DNA from: Actinomycetospora endophytica
Lineage (GTDB): Bacteria; Actinomycetota; Actinomycetes; Mycobacteriales; Pseudonocardiaceae
Reading direction: 5' to 3'
Assembly: GCF_021026375.1 (NCBI RefSeq)
Contig: NZ_JAJNDB010000006.1
Location: 186,001-250,000 of the forward strand
Length of the DNA stretch: 64,000 nucleotides
Position numbers and translations under genes: made by a program. Each line of letters starts with the position of its first letter. Within the stretch, counting starts at the first letter, position 1. Below the pieces are notes generated by a model. It worked only from the letters and a program-made list of their open reading frames with translations. It had not been told where the DNA came from and did no database searches. This document shows positions 34,129-43,394 of the stretch, one piece after another.

Positions 34129-35601
34129 CTAGGCGACCATTTCCTCCAGTTCCTTGCCCTTCGTTTCCTTCACGGCTCTCAGGACGAATATCAGCGAGAG
34201 CAGCGCGAAGAAGGTGTAGAGCCCGTAGGCGAGTGTCAGTCCGACGCTCGCCAGCGCCTGGAACGTCACGGTGATGAGGAAGTTCGCGATCCACTGGGCT
34301 GCGGCCGCGACGGCGAGCGCGGCGGCGCGCAGGTAGTTCGGGAACATCTCGCCGAGCAGCACCCAGACGACCGGGCCCCACGTGATCGCGAACGACACCA
34401 CGAAGAGGTTCGCCGCCACCAGCGCGACCGGGCCCCAGATTCCGGGCAGGGCGACGGTCGACTTGCCGCTCTGGCTCACCGCCGGTATCGACTGGGAGAA
34501 CGCCACGGCCATGATGCCGAGCGTGATCGTCATGCCGATCGAGCCGCCGATGAGCATCGGGCGTCTGCCGACCTTGTCGACGATGAGGATCGCCACGATC
34601 GTCGACAGCACGTTGATCAGACCGTTGATCACCGAGGCGGTGAACGAGTCGGACTCCGAGAACCCGACCGCCTGCCACAGCGTCGTCGAGTAGTAGAAGA
34701 TGACGTTGATGCCGACGAACTGCTGGAAGACCGACAGCAGGATGCCGACCCACACGATCGGTTTCAGGCCGAGCTGTGGACCGCGCAGGTCCCGCAACGA
34801 CGGCTTGTCCTCGCGTCGCAGCGTCTCCGCGATCTCGTCGACCTTCGTCTTGGTCGCCGTGGCCGTCCGGCCCGGCTCCACCGACTGCAGGACCTCGCCG
34901 GCCCGGCTCAGGTCGCCGCGGGCCACCAGGTAGCGCGGCGACTCCGGGATCCGCAGCGCGAGGACCGCGTAGATGACCGACGGGATGATCCCGACGATGA
35001 ACATCCAGCGCCAGGCCTCGAGGCCGAGCCAGAAGGTGTTCGCGGCGCCGCCCGCGACGCCGGCCAGCAGGGCGTCGGAGAGCAGGGCGATGAAGATGCC
35101 GAGCACGATGGCCATCTGCTGCAACGAGGCGAGCCGACCTCGGATGTGGGCCGGGGCGATCTCGGCGATGTACGCGGGCGCGATCACCGAGGCGATGCCG
35201 ATGCCGACGCCGGCGAGGATGCGCCAGATGATCAGGTCCCAGACGGCGAAGGCGAGGCCCGCGCCGACCGAGCTGATCGCGAACAGCGCCGCCGCGATGA
35301 GCATGACCCGGATGCGGCCGTAGCGGTCGGCCGCCGGACCGGCGAACCACGCGCCGACGGCCGAGCCGAGCAGCGCACAGGCCACGGCGAAGCCGGACAG
35401 CAGCGGGCTGTTGGTCAGGTTGAAGTTGCTGTTCAGGGCGTCGACGGCGCCGTTGATGACGCTGGAGTCGAACCCGAACAGGAACCCGCCGACCGCGGCG
35501 ACGATCGAGATGAGGATCGCCTTGGCCGACGTCGTCGGTCTGGCTCCCCCAGCGCCCGAGGCCGCCGGGTCGGATGACCCGGCAGGTGAATCGGTGGTCA
35601 T
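34129..35601 (-). CDS. MFS sugar porter (sugar:H+ symporter type)
   Basis: 490 aa from ATG 35601, overlapping the glucokinase stop (ATGA). Sugar porter signatures: AAVGGFLFGFDSSVINGAVD in helix 1, GPAADRYGRIRVML, RILAGVGIGIASVIAPAYIAEIAPAHIRGRL, PESPRYLVARG between the halves, QQFVGINVIFYYS in helix 7, DKVGRRPMLIGG and the ETKGKELEE end. Twelve helices. Likely imports glucose or a disaccharide for the operon enzymes. Last gene of the five-gene sugar operon. Confidence 0.92.
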   Translation of the reverse strand: MTTDSPAGSSDPAASGAGGARPTTSAKAILISIVAAVGGFLFGFDSSVINGAVDALNSNFNLTNSPLLSGFAVACALLGSAVGAWFAGPAADRYGRIRVMLIAAALFAISSVGAGLAFAVWDLIIWRILAGVGIGIASVIAPAYIAEIAPAHIRGRLASLQQMAIVLGIFIALLSDALLAGVAGGAANTFWLGLEAWRWMFIVGIIPSVIYAVLALRIPESPRYLVARGDLSRAGEVLQSVEPGRTATATKTKVDEIAETLRREDKPSLRDLRGPQLGLKPIVWVGILLSVFQQFVGINVIFYYSTTLWQAVGFSESDSFTASVINGLINVLSTIVAILIVDKVGRRPMLIGGSIGMTITLGIMAVAFSQSIPAVSQSGKSTVALPGIWGPVALVAANLFVVSFAITWGPVVWVLLGEMFPNYLRAAALAVAAAAQWIANFLITVTFQALASVGLTLAYGLYTFFALLSLIFVLRAVKETKGKELEEMVA

Positions 35602-36596
35602 GACGCCCTCCCGGAGACGGCAGTGTCGCGGTGTGTACGTGCCAGGTCGGCGGCGCCGACCATCCCGGCCTCCCAGCCGAGCTCGGCGAGGCGGACCTCG
35701 GCCACGGGGCGGTGCCCGCGCCCGGTGAGGTGACCCCGGAAGGTGTCCTCGACGCGGGAGCGCAGCACCTCCCCCGCCGTGGAGACGCCGCCGCCGATGA
35801 CGAACAACGACGGGTCGAGCACCGCGGCCAGCTGGGCGAGGCCCAGCCCGATCCAGCGCCCGATCTCGTCGAAGCAGTGCAGGGCCCCCACGTCGCCGCG
35901 CTGGGCGGCCGCGGTGACCATCTCGCCGGAGATCCCGTCGGGATCGCCGCCCGCGTCGGCGAGCAGCCCCGCCGCGAACGCCGGTGAGTGGCGGGCGATC
36001 TCGCGGGCCTCGGTGACCAGCGCGCGCCCGGACCCGTACTGCTCCCAGCACCCCTGCAGCCCGCACCCGCAGCGCCTGCCGTAGGGGACCATCGTGATGT
36101 GGCCGATCTCGCTGGCCACCCCGAACCCGCCGCGCAGCAGCCGCCCGCCGACGACGAGGCCGCCACCGACCCCGGTGCCGATCGTGATCGCGGCGAGGTC
36201 GTCGTGGTCGCGGCCGGCGCCGAAGCGCGACTCGGCCCACGCGGCGGCGTTCGCGTCGTTCTCGACGACGACGGGCAGGTCGAGCTGCGCGGTCAGCGAC
36301 GCGCGTAGGTTCTCGTCCCGCCACGCCAGGTTCGGCGCGAACATGACCGTGGACCGGGCCGCGTCCACGAAGCCCGCGGCGCCGATCCCGACGGCGGCGA
36401 TGTCGTGCGTCGCCGCCAGCTCGCGGACGGCGTCCGCGATCCCCGAGAGGACTCCCCGGGTGTCCTGCGCCGGGGTCTCCCGGCGCGTGTGCTGGAGCAG
36501 CTTGCCCGTCCCGTCGACGACGCCCGCTGCGATCTTCGTGCCCCCTACGTCGACCCCGACGGTGAGGGCGTCCGCCGGAACCTCCCCCTCAGCCAT
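35598..36596 (-). CDS. ROK-family glucokinase
   Basis: 332 aa from ATG 36596. ATP site GVDVGGTKIAAGVVD, GAAGFVDAARSTVMFAPNLAWRDE, substrate motif VENDANAAAWAE, ITIGTGVGGGLVV, and the ROK zinc motif GHITMVPYGRRCGCGLQGC with WEQYGSG. It should phosphorylate glucose to glucose 6-phosphate, serving the free glucose released by the GH65 phosphorylase. It overlaps the transporter gene and is 7 nt after the HAD gene. Confidence 0.92.
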   Translation of the reverse strand: MAEGEVPADALTVGVDVGGTKIAAGVVDGTGKLLQHTRRETPAQDTRGVLSGIADAVRELAATHDIAAVGIGAAGFVDAARSTVMFAPNLAWRDENLRASLTAQLDLPVVVENDANAAAWAESRFGAGRDHDDLAAITIGTGVGGGLVVGGRLLRGGFGVASEIGHITMVPYGRRCGCGLQGCWEQYGSGRALVTEAREIARHSPAFAAGLLADAGGDPDGISGEMVTAAAQRGDVGALHCFDEIGRWIGLGLAQLAAVLDPSLFVIGGGVSTAGEVLRSRVEDTFRGHLTGRGHRPVAEVRLAELGWEAGMVGAADLARTHRDTAVSGRAS

Positions 36597-36603
36597 GACG
36601 CAC

Positions 36604-37353
36604 CTACTTCGTCGTGAGCCGGTGGGAGGCCAGCGCGCCCACGTCGATGGCGCCCATGTCGGTGACGACCAGGTCCGCGCCCTCGGCCTTGAGGGCGTCG
36701 ACGTCGTCGGCGCGCGAGACCCCGAGCGCCCCGAACTCACCGGCCCGGGCGGCCTGGATGCCGTTGGTGGCGTCCTCGGCGACGAACGCGTCGTGCGGGT
36801 CGACGCCGAGCTCCTTGGCGGCCGTCAGGAAGATCTCCGGGTGCGGCTTGCCCTGGGCGAAGTCCCGGCCGGAGACGTCGACGTCGAACGCCGCGTGCAG
36901 GTTCCCCGAGCCGCCGTAGTTCCCCAGGTCGACGCGCTCGAGGAAGAGCTTCGCGTTCTTCGACGACGAGGCCGCGGCGATCGGGATGCCGGCGTTCTTG
37001 ACCGCGATGACGAAGCGCACCGCGTCGTCGTACGCGGAGAACTTCCCCTCCGTGATCAGCTTGATGATCATGTCCTGCTTGTACTCGCCGTACTCGACGA
37101 CGCGCTTGTCGATGTCGGGCACGCCGAAGTACTCCAGCGCCGCCGTCGCGCCCGCCTTGCGCGGCTTGCCGGACATCCGCTGGTGGTAGAGCTCGGAGGT
37201 GAAGCCCTCCGGGCTCCACGTCGTCTGCGGGCGGATGTCGGCCCAGGGGCCCTCCATCAGTTCCTGCAGCGACTGCCGCCACGCCTGCTCGTGCGGGGAG
37301 TCGACGAGCACCCCGTCGACGTCGAAGATCGCGCCCCTGAAGCCTTCGCTCAC
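36604..37353 (-). CDS. HAD hydrolase, beta-phosphoglucomutase-like
   Basis: 249 aa from GTG 37353, overlapping the GH65 stop (GTGA). HAD motifs: FDVDGVLVDSPHEQAW with the DxD nucleophile, AAASSSKNAKLFL (motif II), GKPHPEIFLTAAKEL (motif III Lys) and VAEDATNGIQAARAGEFGALGV (motif IV). The helical cap is in the expected place. Next to a GH65 phosphorylase, a beta-glucose 1-phosphate to glucose 6-phosphate mutase is the likely role; a plain sugar phosphatase is the alternative. Confidence 0.88.
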   Translation of the reverse strand: MSEGFRGAIFDVDGVLVDSPHEQAWRQSLQELMEGPWADIRPQTTWSPEGFTSELYHQRMSGKPRKAGATAALEYFGVPDIDKRVVEYGEYKQDMIIKLITEGKFSAYDDAVRFVIAVKNAGIPIAAASSSKNAKLFLERVDLGNYGGSGNLHAAFDVDVSGRDFAQGKPHPEIFLTAAKELGVDPHDAFVAEDATNGIQAARAGEFGALGVSRADDVDALKAEGADLVVTDMGAIDVGALASHRLTTK

Positions 37354-39905
37354 TGCTCGCTCCTCCCGTTCTGCCCGATCAGGACCTGACCGTCCTCGGC
37401 GGACGCCGCGGCCGGTATCTCGGCGGGGTCGGAGACCAGGGGCACCGAGGCCCGGTCGCCGGCGCCCAGCTCGCGCACCTCGCCACCCATGCCGACCTTC
37501 ACCGGGTGCGAGAACCCCTCGGTGGCGACCTCGACCAGGAGCAGACCGTCGGCCACCGAGACCTGCAGCGTCGTGCCCTGGAAGACCATGGAGTAGCGCA
37601 GGCCGTCGAGGCGGGTGGTCAGGCGCGGCGCGAAGTGCAGCACCCCGTCGCGCACGCTGCACCCGACGTAGGCCCGCTGCAGGAGGTCGAGCGTGCCCGA
37701 CATGACACCCATGTGGATGCCCTCCTTGGTGGTGCCGCCCTGGACGTCGCCGACGTCGGACTCGAGCGCCACCAGGAACCGCTCCCAGCTGCTGCCCGGG
37801 TCGATCCCGGCCAGCACCGCGGCGTGCGCGACCAGGGACAGCGTCGACCCGTGCGAGGTGCGGTGGTCGTAGTAGTCGATGGTGCGGCGGGCGAGGTCGG
37901 GGTCGCCCGCGACGTCCGAGTAGCCGAGGCCGCCGAGGATCTCGCGCAGCTCGTCGTCGGAGAACAGGAAGAACAGCATCACCGCGTCGGCCTGCTTGGC
38001 GACCTTGTAGTGGTCCGGGTCGTCGCCCTCGGCCTTGAGGATGCGGTCCATGCGCTGGATGTTGGTGTGCTTGGCCCGGTAGGCGTCCCAGTCCAGCTCC
38101 TCGAGGTTCTCGTAGCCCTCGAACTGGCTGATCACCCGGTTCCCGTCGGGCGCCGCATGGGTGGGCACGTACATCAGCCGCGCCATCTCGCCCCACCGTT
38201 CGATCTCGGCGTCGGTGAGCCCGAGGCGGCTGCGCAGCGCCCGACGGCGGCTGGTGGGCAGCATGGCGAGCACGCGCGGCGCGGTCGCGCAGATCCACGC
38301 CACCATCACGTTGGTGTAGGCGTTGTTGCGCAGCCCGCCGTCGGTGGCCCCGGGGTAGCGCTCGTGGAACTCGTCCGGCCCCATGACGCCGTGGATCTCG
38401 TAGCGCCCGGTCTGCGGGTTCCGGTGCGCGATCGAGGCCCAGAAACGGGCGATCTCGAGCATCAGCTCGGCGCCGTAGTCGCGCAGGAACTCCAGGTCGT
38501 CGGTGGCCTGGTAGTACTGCCACACGTTGTAGAAGATCGCCGCGTTGACGTGGCGCTGGTTGTGCGAGTGGTCGGGGTCCCACTGGCCCGAGAGCGGGTT
38601 GAGGTGGACGACCTGCGTCTCCTCGGTGCCGTCGGACCCGGACTGCCACGGGAACATCGCGCCGGAGTAGCCCGCCTCGGCGGCCGCGGCCCGGGCCTCG
38701 GCGAGGCGGCGGTAGCGGTACATCAGCAGGCCCCGCGTGACCTCCGGCAGCCGGAAGTCCAGGAACGGATAGACGTAAAGCTCGTCCCAGAACACGTGGC
38801 CGCGGTAGGCCTCGCCGTTGAGACCCCGGGCCGGCACGCCGGCGTCGTGGCGGGCGGTGTGGCGCGAGCAGACCTGCAGGATGTGCGCGGTGTGGAAGCG
38901 CAGCAGCAGCTGCACGCGCGGTTCCGACGGCAGGTCGATCGCGCAGACGTCCCAGAGCTCGGTCCAGGCCGACTCGTGCTCGGCGTACGCCTCGGCGAAG
39001 TCCGGGTAGCGCTCCACGTGGCGCCCGGCCGCCGTGAGCGTCTCGGTGATCGCGTTGTCGTGGCTGGTGAAGAACGAGACCAGCTTCTCGACCTTGATCG
39101 ACTCACCCTCGTGGGCCTCGAGCTCGAGGACCTGCTGGATGTAGTCGTTCATCTGGTGCAACGTGCGGCGGGGCTCGACGGCCTGCCAGGACCGGCCCCG
39201 GCTGCGCGCGAGCCGGGTGCGGGCGGCCTCGGAGATGTAGAGGTTCGACTGCCGGGTGCGCACCTTGAGCGCGATCACCTCGGGGCCGAACGTGCGCGGG
39301 GTGACCGGGTCGAGGTGGCGGCCCTCGAGGTCGCGGTAGCGGGCGACCATGTTGTTGTCGACGCGGCCGTCGATCGCCGAGACGATCCCGACGTCGCCCG
39401 ACCAGTTCTCCGGCGTGATCACCCACTCGATCGCCGCCTGGTGGCTGTGCGCCATCGAGACGAACCGCCTGCTGCGCAGCGTGGTCTCACGGCCGGCGCG
39501 GTCGCGGAAGCGGAAGACCCGGGAGAGCGTCGCGGTCCGGATGTCGAAGGTGTGGCGGTACTCGAGCACCTCGACGTTGTCGAGCGTGATCGCCTCCTCG
39601 CCCTCGATGCGCAGCATCAGGACGAGCCAGTTCGGCAGGTTGACCAGGTCCTCGTTGAGCACCGGCCGGCCGCCGAGGATCGTCGTCTCGCGGTTGTAGG
39701 CGCCGTGGGCGTAGGTGCCCGCGTAGTGCGCCGGCGGGTCGGTGTCCTCCCACTCGGCGGCGCCGCGGGTGCAGAAGTAGCCGTTCCCGGTGGAGGACAG
39801 CGCCTCGCGCAGGCCCTCCTCCTCCGGGTCGACGCCCTCCCAGGTCAGCGTCCAGCCGTCTTCGGCGCCGACGGCAACGTCGTGGTCGGTCGCGGCACTG
39901 CTCAC
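37350..39905 (-). CDS. GH65 disaccharide phosphorylase (trehalose/kojibiose/maltose type)
   Basis: 851 aa from GTG 39905 with GGAGGAGACC upstream. N-terminal beta-sandwich (STGNGYFCTRGAAEWEDTD, YAGTYAHGAYNRETTILG, LPNWLVLMLRIEGEE), catalytic (alpha/alpha)6 barrel from ~350 (RGLNGEAYRGHVFWDELYVYPF, GAMFPWQSGSDGTEETQ) with the general acid Glu512 in GVMGPDEFHE, phosphate-binding TSHGSTLSLVAHA, then a small C-terminal barrel domain. It cleaves an alpha-glucoside with phosphate to glucose and beta-glucose 1-phosphate. The companion otsB points to trehalose or trehalose 6-phosphate, but substrate cannot be fixed by eye. Confidence 0.9.
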   Translation of the reverse strand: MSSAATDHDVAVGAEDGWTLTWEGVDPEEEGLREALSSTGNGYFCTRGAAEWEDTDPPAHYAGTYAHGAYNRETTILGGRPVLNEDLVNLPNWLVLMLRIEGEEAITLDNVEVLEYRHTFDIRTATLSRVFRFRDRAGRETTLRSRRFVSMAHSHQAAIEWVITPENWSGDVGIVSAIDGRVDNNMVARYRDLEGRHLDPVTPRTFGPEVIALKVRTRQSNLYISEAARTRLARSRGRSWQAVEPRRTLHQMNDYIQQVLELEAHEGESIKVEKLVSFFTSHDNAITETLTAAGRHVERYPDFAEAYAEHESAWTELWDVCAIDLPSEPRVQLLLRFHTAHILQVCSRHTARHDAGVPARGLNGEAYRGHVFWDELYVYPFLDFRLPEVTRGLLMYRYRRLAEARAAAAEAGYSGAMFPWQSGSDGTEETQVVHLNPLSGQWDPDHSHNQRHVNAAIFYNVWQYYQATDDLEFLRDYGAELMLEIARFWASIAHRNPQTGRYEIHGVMGPDEFHERYPGATDGGLRNNAYTNVMVAWICATAPRVLAMLPTSRRRALRSRLGLTDAEIERWGEMARLMYVPTHAAPDGNRVISQFEGYENLEELDWDAYRAKHTNIQRMDRILKAEGDDPDHYKVAKQADAVMLFFLFSDDELREILGGLGYSDVAGDPDLARRTIDYYDHRTSHGSTLSLVAHAAVLAGIDPGSSWERFLVALESDVGDVQGGTTKEGIHMGVMSGTLDLLQRAYVGCSVRDGVLHFAPRLTTRLDGLRYSMVFQGTTLQVSVADGLLLVEVATEGFSHPVKVGMGGEVRELGAGDRASVPLVSDPAEIPAAASAEDGQVLIGQNGRSEQ

Positions 39906-39955
39906 CGCGGTCTCCTCCCGGCTCGGGGCGTGGGCATGGTCGTGGGGGTGGCGTC

Positions 39956-40759
39956 CTAGCGGGCCAGTCCGTCGAGGAACCGGCCGACCGCGTCGACGTC
40001 GGCGAGCACGGCCGACGCCGCGGTCTCGCGGGCGGCGGCGTCGGCGGGGTCGATGACGAGCACCCCGAGGCCGCCGTCGGCGATGCTCGGCGCGACGAAG
40101 GCGTCCTCGTCGGTGACGTCGTCGCCGAGGTAGACCGGCAGGACGTCGGGCCCGCGCAGGTCGAGGACCCCGAGGAGGTGCTCGACGGCGCGGCCCTTGT
40201 TCCAGTCGATCTTCGGTTGGATCTCGTGCACGAACTTGCCGGGCGTGACCCGCAGCTCGCCCGGGTGGGCCGCGAGGATCCCGTCGACGAGGTCGGACAC
40301 CTCGCCGTGGCGGGCCGGATCCACCGCGCGGTAGTGCAGCGCGACCGAGGCGTGCTTGGGCTCGACGAGCGTCCCCTCGATCGCGGCGGCGCCGTCGGTG
40401 ACCTCCGCTGTGACCTTCTCGACGAGCTCCTCGAAGCCCGACGACGCGTCGTGCGTGATCGTCCCGGTGCTCGGGCTGTGGATGTCGAAGCCGTGGCTGC
40501 CCGCGACGATGAGGTCGTCCAGGCCCATGAGCTCGGTGACGACGGCGCGGTCCCGTCCCGACACCACGCACACGCTGGTGCGCCGCGCGAGATCGGAGAC
40601 GATGCGGCGCATCTCCGGCCCCATCACGGCGTCGGACGGCCGGTCGACGATCGGCGTGAGCACGCCGTCGTAGTCGAGGAAGACGGCCGGCGTCCGCCTG
40701 TCGTCGCGCTCGGCGAGCACCGCCTCGGGGGCGGGCAGCTCGGACGCTCGCGCGCTCAT
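39956..40759 (-). CDS. otsB: Trehalose-6-phosphate phosphatase
   Basis: 267 aa from ATG 40759. HAD-family OtsB: AVFLDYDGVLTPIVDRPSDA (DxDG motif), VCVVSGRDRAVVTELMG, VAGSHGFDIHSP, EPKHASVALHYR, GKFVHEIQPKIDWNKGRAVEHLL and VYLGDDVTDEDAF. It converts trehalose 6-phosphate to trehalose. First gene of the sugar operon, with a promoter 60 nt upstream. No otsA synthase is in the window, so its substrate is made elsewhere or imported. Confidence 0.93.
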   Translation of the reverse strand: MSARASELPAPEAVLAERDDRRTPAVFLDYDGVLTPIVDRPSDAVMGPEMRRIVSDLARRTSVCVVSGRDRAVVTELMGLDDLIVAGSHGFDIHSPSTGTITHDASSGFEELVEKVTAEVTDGAAAIEGTLVEPKHASVALHYRAVDPARHGEVSDLVDGILAAHPGELRVTPGKFVHEIQPKIDWNKGRAVEHLLGVLDLRGPDVLPVYLGDDVTDEDAFVAPSIADGGLGVLVIDPADAAARETAASAVLADVDAVGRFLDGLAR

Positions 40760-40818
40760 GGATGCGACCTCCCCCTCGACGTGCGTCCGCCCCGATGCCG
40801 GGTTGTGACGCGGTTCAC

Positions 40819-40847
40819 AGGCTAGGTCCGGTTGCTGTCGCGGTCAA
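40819..40847 (-). promoter_or_regulatory. Promoter of the sugar operon
   Basis: On the minus strand TTGACC (40842-40847), a 17-nt spacer, and TAGCCT (40819-40824), about 60 nt before otsB. The -35 box is the right end of the operator-like sequence at 40842-40856. Confidence 0.65.
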
Positions 40848-40856
40848 CGGATGAAC
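40842..40856. promoter_or_regulatory. Candidate ROK repressor operator at the sugar operon promoter
   Basis: Minus-strand GTTCATCCGTTGACC: an imperfect palindrome that shares its left half GTTCATC with the perfect site at 42139-42153 and overlaps the -35 box. Confidence 0.55.
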
Positions 40857-40902
40857 GCACGACGTGATCTTGGCATGGATCGGCGATACCCGTCGCGGGT
40901 GA

Positions 40903-42144
40903 TCATCCACGCGCGGCGAGGAGCTGTTCCCCCGCGAGGGCGACCGCGCCCAGGACGTGCGCGCGGGCCCCGAGGCCGGCCGCGACGACCTCGACGCCCT
41001 CGGCCGCGCCGGGTAGCGCCCACCGCTCGAGGGCCGCGTGGAGGGGATCGATGAGCAGGTCCCCGGCCTGCGCGAGCTCGCCGCCGACGACGATGCGGGC
41101 GGGCGTGAGCACGCTGCACAGCCCGCCGAGGGCGCGCCCGACGTGCCGTCCGGTGTCGGCGAGCACGCGCCGCGACGGGGCGTGGCCGCCGCGGGCGCGG
41201 GCCACCACCTCCGCGACCGACAGCGGGCGGCCGAGCAACGGCTCGAGCAGCCCGACCACCGTCGTCGTCGACGCCCAGGTCTCCAGGCACCCCCGGTTGC
41301 CGCACCGGCAGACGGTGCCGCCCGGGACCCCCGCGGGGCCGCCGGCGTCCTCGCCGACGACGACGTGGCCGAGCTCGCCCGCCGTGCCCGAGCGGCCCCG
41401 GTAGGGGCGCCCGTTCAGCACCAGGCCGGCGCCCACCCCGTCGGAGAGCTTGAGGTAGACCGCGTCGGCGACCCCGGAGAGCGCACCCCACGCCTGCTCG
41501 GCCAGCGTCCCGAGCAGGGCGTCGTTGTCGACGGCCACCGGCACCCCGAGCCGCGCGGCGGCGCGTCCCGGGGCGTCGACCCCGACCCAGCCCGGCAGGA
41601 TGCCCGGCTCGCCGACGGTCCCGGAGCGGGCGTCGACGGGCGCGGGCAGTCCGATGCCGACGCCGAGCAGGTCGGCGCGGTCGACGCCCGCCTCGGCCAG
41701 TGCCTCGCCGAGCAGCGCGTGCGCCGCGTCGAGCCCGCTGTCGACGTCGTGCCCCTCCGGCAGCTCCGCCTCGCGCTCGGCGAGCACCTCGGCCGGCGGG
41801 GCGACGACCGCTCCCCCGGGCGCCACCCGCGGCAACGTGTCGGCCGCGCGGGCGACGGCCACCCGGACGTGCCGGTGGCCGAAGTCGATCCCCGCGAGGT
41901 GACCGGTCGGCGGGGTCAGCCGCACCGCCCGCACCCGGCGGCCGCCACGCACCGTCGTCGTCGCGGTGAGCCGGCCGGCGTCGACCAGGTGGCGGACGAT
42001 GTTCGACACCGTCGCGGGGGCGAGGCCGGTGGCGGCGGCGATGCCGGACTGCGTCGGTTCACCGGCGGTGAGCACGGCGTCCAGCACGCGGCGACGGTTC
42101 GCCTCCCGCAGCCCCGCGGGCGATCCGGGCCCCGCCGCGTTCAT
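40903..42144 (-). CDS. ROK-family transcriptional repressor
   Basis: 413 aa from ATG 42144. N-terminal winged helix (REANRRRVLDAVLTAGEPTQ, GIAAATGLAPATVSNIVRHLVDAGRL) joined to a ROK sugar-sensing domain: GIDFGHRHVRVAVA, VAVDNDALLGTLAE, GELGHVVVGEDAGG and the zinc cluster CRCGNRGCLETWAS. It is likely relieved by glucose or another operon sugar. Located directly upstream of the otsB operon on the same strand, with palindromes at its own start codon and at the operon promoter. Confidence 0.9.
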   Translation of the reverse strand: MNAAGPGSPAGLREANRRRVLDAVLTAGEPTQSGIAAATGLAPATVSNIVRHLVDAGRLTATTTVRGGRRVRAVRLTPPTGHLAGIDFGHRHVRVAVARAADTLPRVAPGGAVVAPPAEVLAEREAELPEGHDVDSGLDAAHALLGEALAEAGVDRADLLGVGIGLPAPVDARSGTVGEPGILPGWVGVDAPGRAAARLGVPVAVDNDALLGTLAEQAWGALSGVADAVYLKLSDGVGAGLVLNGRPYRGRSGTAGELGHVVVGEDAGGPAGVPGGTVCRCGNRGCLETWASTTTVVGLLEPLLGRPLSVAEVVARARGGHAPSRRVLADTGRHVGRALGGLCSVLTPARIVVGGELAQAGDLLIDPLHAALERWALPGAAEGVEVVAAGLGARAHVLGAVALAGEQLLAARG

Positions 42145-42153
42145 CGGATGAAC
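42139..42153. promoter_or_regulatory. Perfect palindrome over the ROK repressor start codon
   Basis: GTTCATC-G-GATGAAC. The inner CAT is the complement of the ROK gene start codon, so binding would block its own expression. Confidence 0.6.
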
Positions 42154-42262
42154 TTAACGCGTCGCTGTGTCGCATGTCACTAACTGCTCGGCACAACCTC
42201 GGCCGAGTGAGCCGGACGTCCCACTCTGCGAGTGACGACGGCACAGCACTAGCGTCCGTTCG

Positions 42263-43390
42263 GTGGAGGATCAGCTCTCCGATCTCCGCCTGGCGGTGAC
42301 CGAGGCCCTGGAGGCCAGCCGCACGGCGTCCCAGGTCTACGACGGCGAGGGCCGGCTCTGCTGGGTCTCCGAGCAGATGCTGCAGCTGGCCGGGGCCGAC
42401 CCGTCCACCGAGATCGGCTACGGCTCCCGGATCGCCGAGGGGCTCGAGCTGCCGCTCTGGGCCTCGATGCTCTCGCCGGAGGCCCGCCGGGAGCTCCGCG
42501 AGGACCTCGAGAAGCGGTTCACCGACGGGCCCGACATGGCCCCGATCTGGGTCTCCCCCGTCGAGCTGAACCTGGCGAAGCGCCGCCGCCCCGTCGGGAT
42601 GCTCGGCGTGACGGTGCGCGCGTCGGACGGGACCGTCGCGGGCACCGCGCTGGTGTTCGCGCCGCTGCTCCCGGCCCGGGTGCTCGCGCTCGTCAGCGAG
42701 GGCGACGAGGCGATGTTCACCCGCATGGCCGACCTCACCGAGCCACGGCGGCGGCCCGCGGCGGTGGTGTTCGCCGACATCGACTCCTCCGGACCGCTGT
42801 CCCGGCTGCTCCCCACCCCGGCCTACTTCGAGCTGATCCGCCGGTTCACCACCGCGTTCGACGACCTCGTCGCCTGCCACGGCGGCATCGTCGGCAAGCA
42901 CGCGGGTGACGGGGCGAGCGCGTTCTTCCTCGCCGCGGACGCCGATCACCACCCCGCGGAGTCGGACGCTGCGAGCGCGGCGCTCGCCGTCGCGCTGGCG
43001 TTCCCGCCCGCGGTGCGCGGGATCGTCGCCGACCTCGCCGAGGACGGGATCGGGATCGCAGAGGCAGACTGCCGGGTGAACCTCGGCGTCCACTGGGGCG
43101 CCAACCTCTACATCGGTCAGATCGTCACCGGCGGCCGTCTGGAGGTCACGGCCCTGGGCGACGAGGTGAACGAGTGCGCCCGGATCGAGCAGGTCGCGAC
43201 CGGCGGGCAGACCCTGGTCTCGAAGACCGCCCTCGAGCGGCTCGAGGCCGGGGCCGCCGACCGGCTCGGGATCGACCCGATGACGCTGACCTACCGGATG
43301 CTCGCCGATCTCACCGAGATCGACCGGAAGGCCCTGCGCGACGCGGGGTCGCTCGCCGTCGTCGATCTCGCCGCCCTGACGGACCGGTGA
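42263..43390 (+). CDS. Class III adenylate/guanylate cyclase with PAS-like sensor
   Basis: 375 aa from GTG 42263. Residues ~15-130 look like a PAS/sensor region (SQVYDGEGRLCWVSEQMLQLAGADP, GTALVFAPLLPARVL). The cyclase homology domain spans ~165-345: AVVFADIDSSGPLSRLLPT with the metal-binding Asp, GGIVGKHAGDGASAFFLA with the second Asp, NLGVHWGANLYIGQIV and LEVTALGDEVNECARIEQVATGG. It should make cAMP or cGMP. Cytosolic, no membrane segments. Divergent from the ROK gene. Confidence 0.87.
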   Translation: MEDQLSDLRLAVTEALEASRTASQVYDGEGRLCWVSEQMLQLAGADPSTEIGYGSRIAEGLELPLWASMLSPEARRELREDLEKRFTDGPDMAPIWVSPVELNLAKRRRPVGMLGVTVRASDGTVAGTALVFAPLLPARVLALVSEGDEAMFTRMADLTEPRRRPAAVVFADIDSSGPLSRLLPTPAYFELIRRFTTAFDDLVACHGGIVGKHAGDGASAFFLAADADHHPAESDAASAALAVALAFPPAVRGIVADLAEDGIGIAEADCRVNLGVHWGANLYIGQIVTGGRLEVTALGDEVNECARIEQVATGGQTLVSKTALERLEAGAADRLGIDPMTLTYRMLADLTEIDRKALRDAGSLAVVDLAALTDR

Positions 43391-43394
43391 GGAC

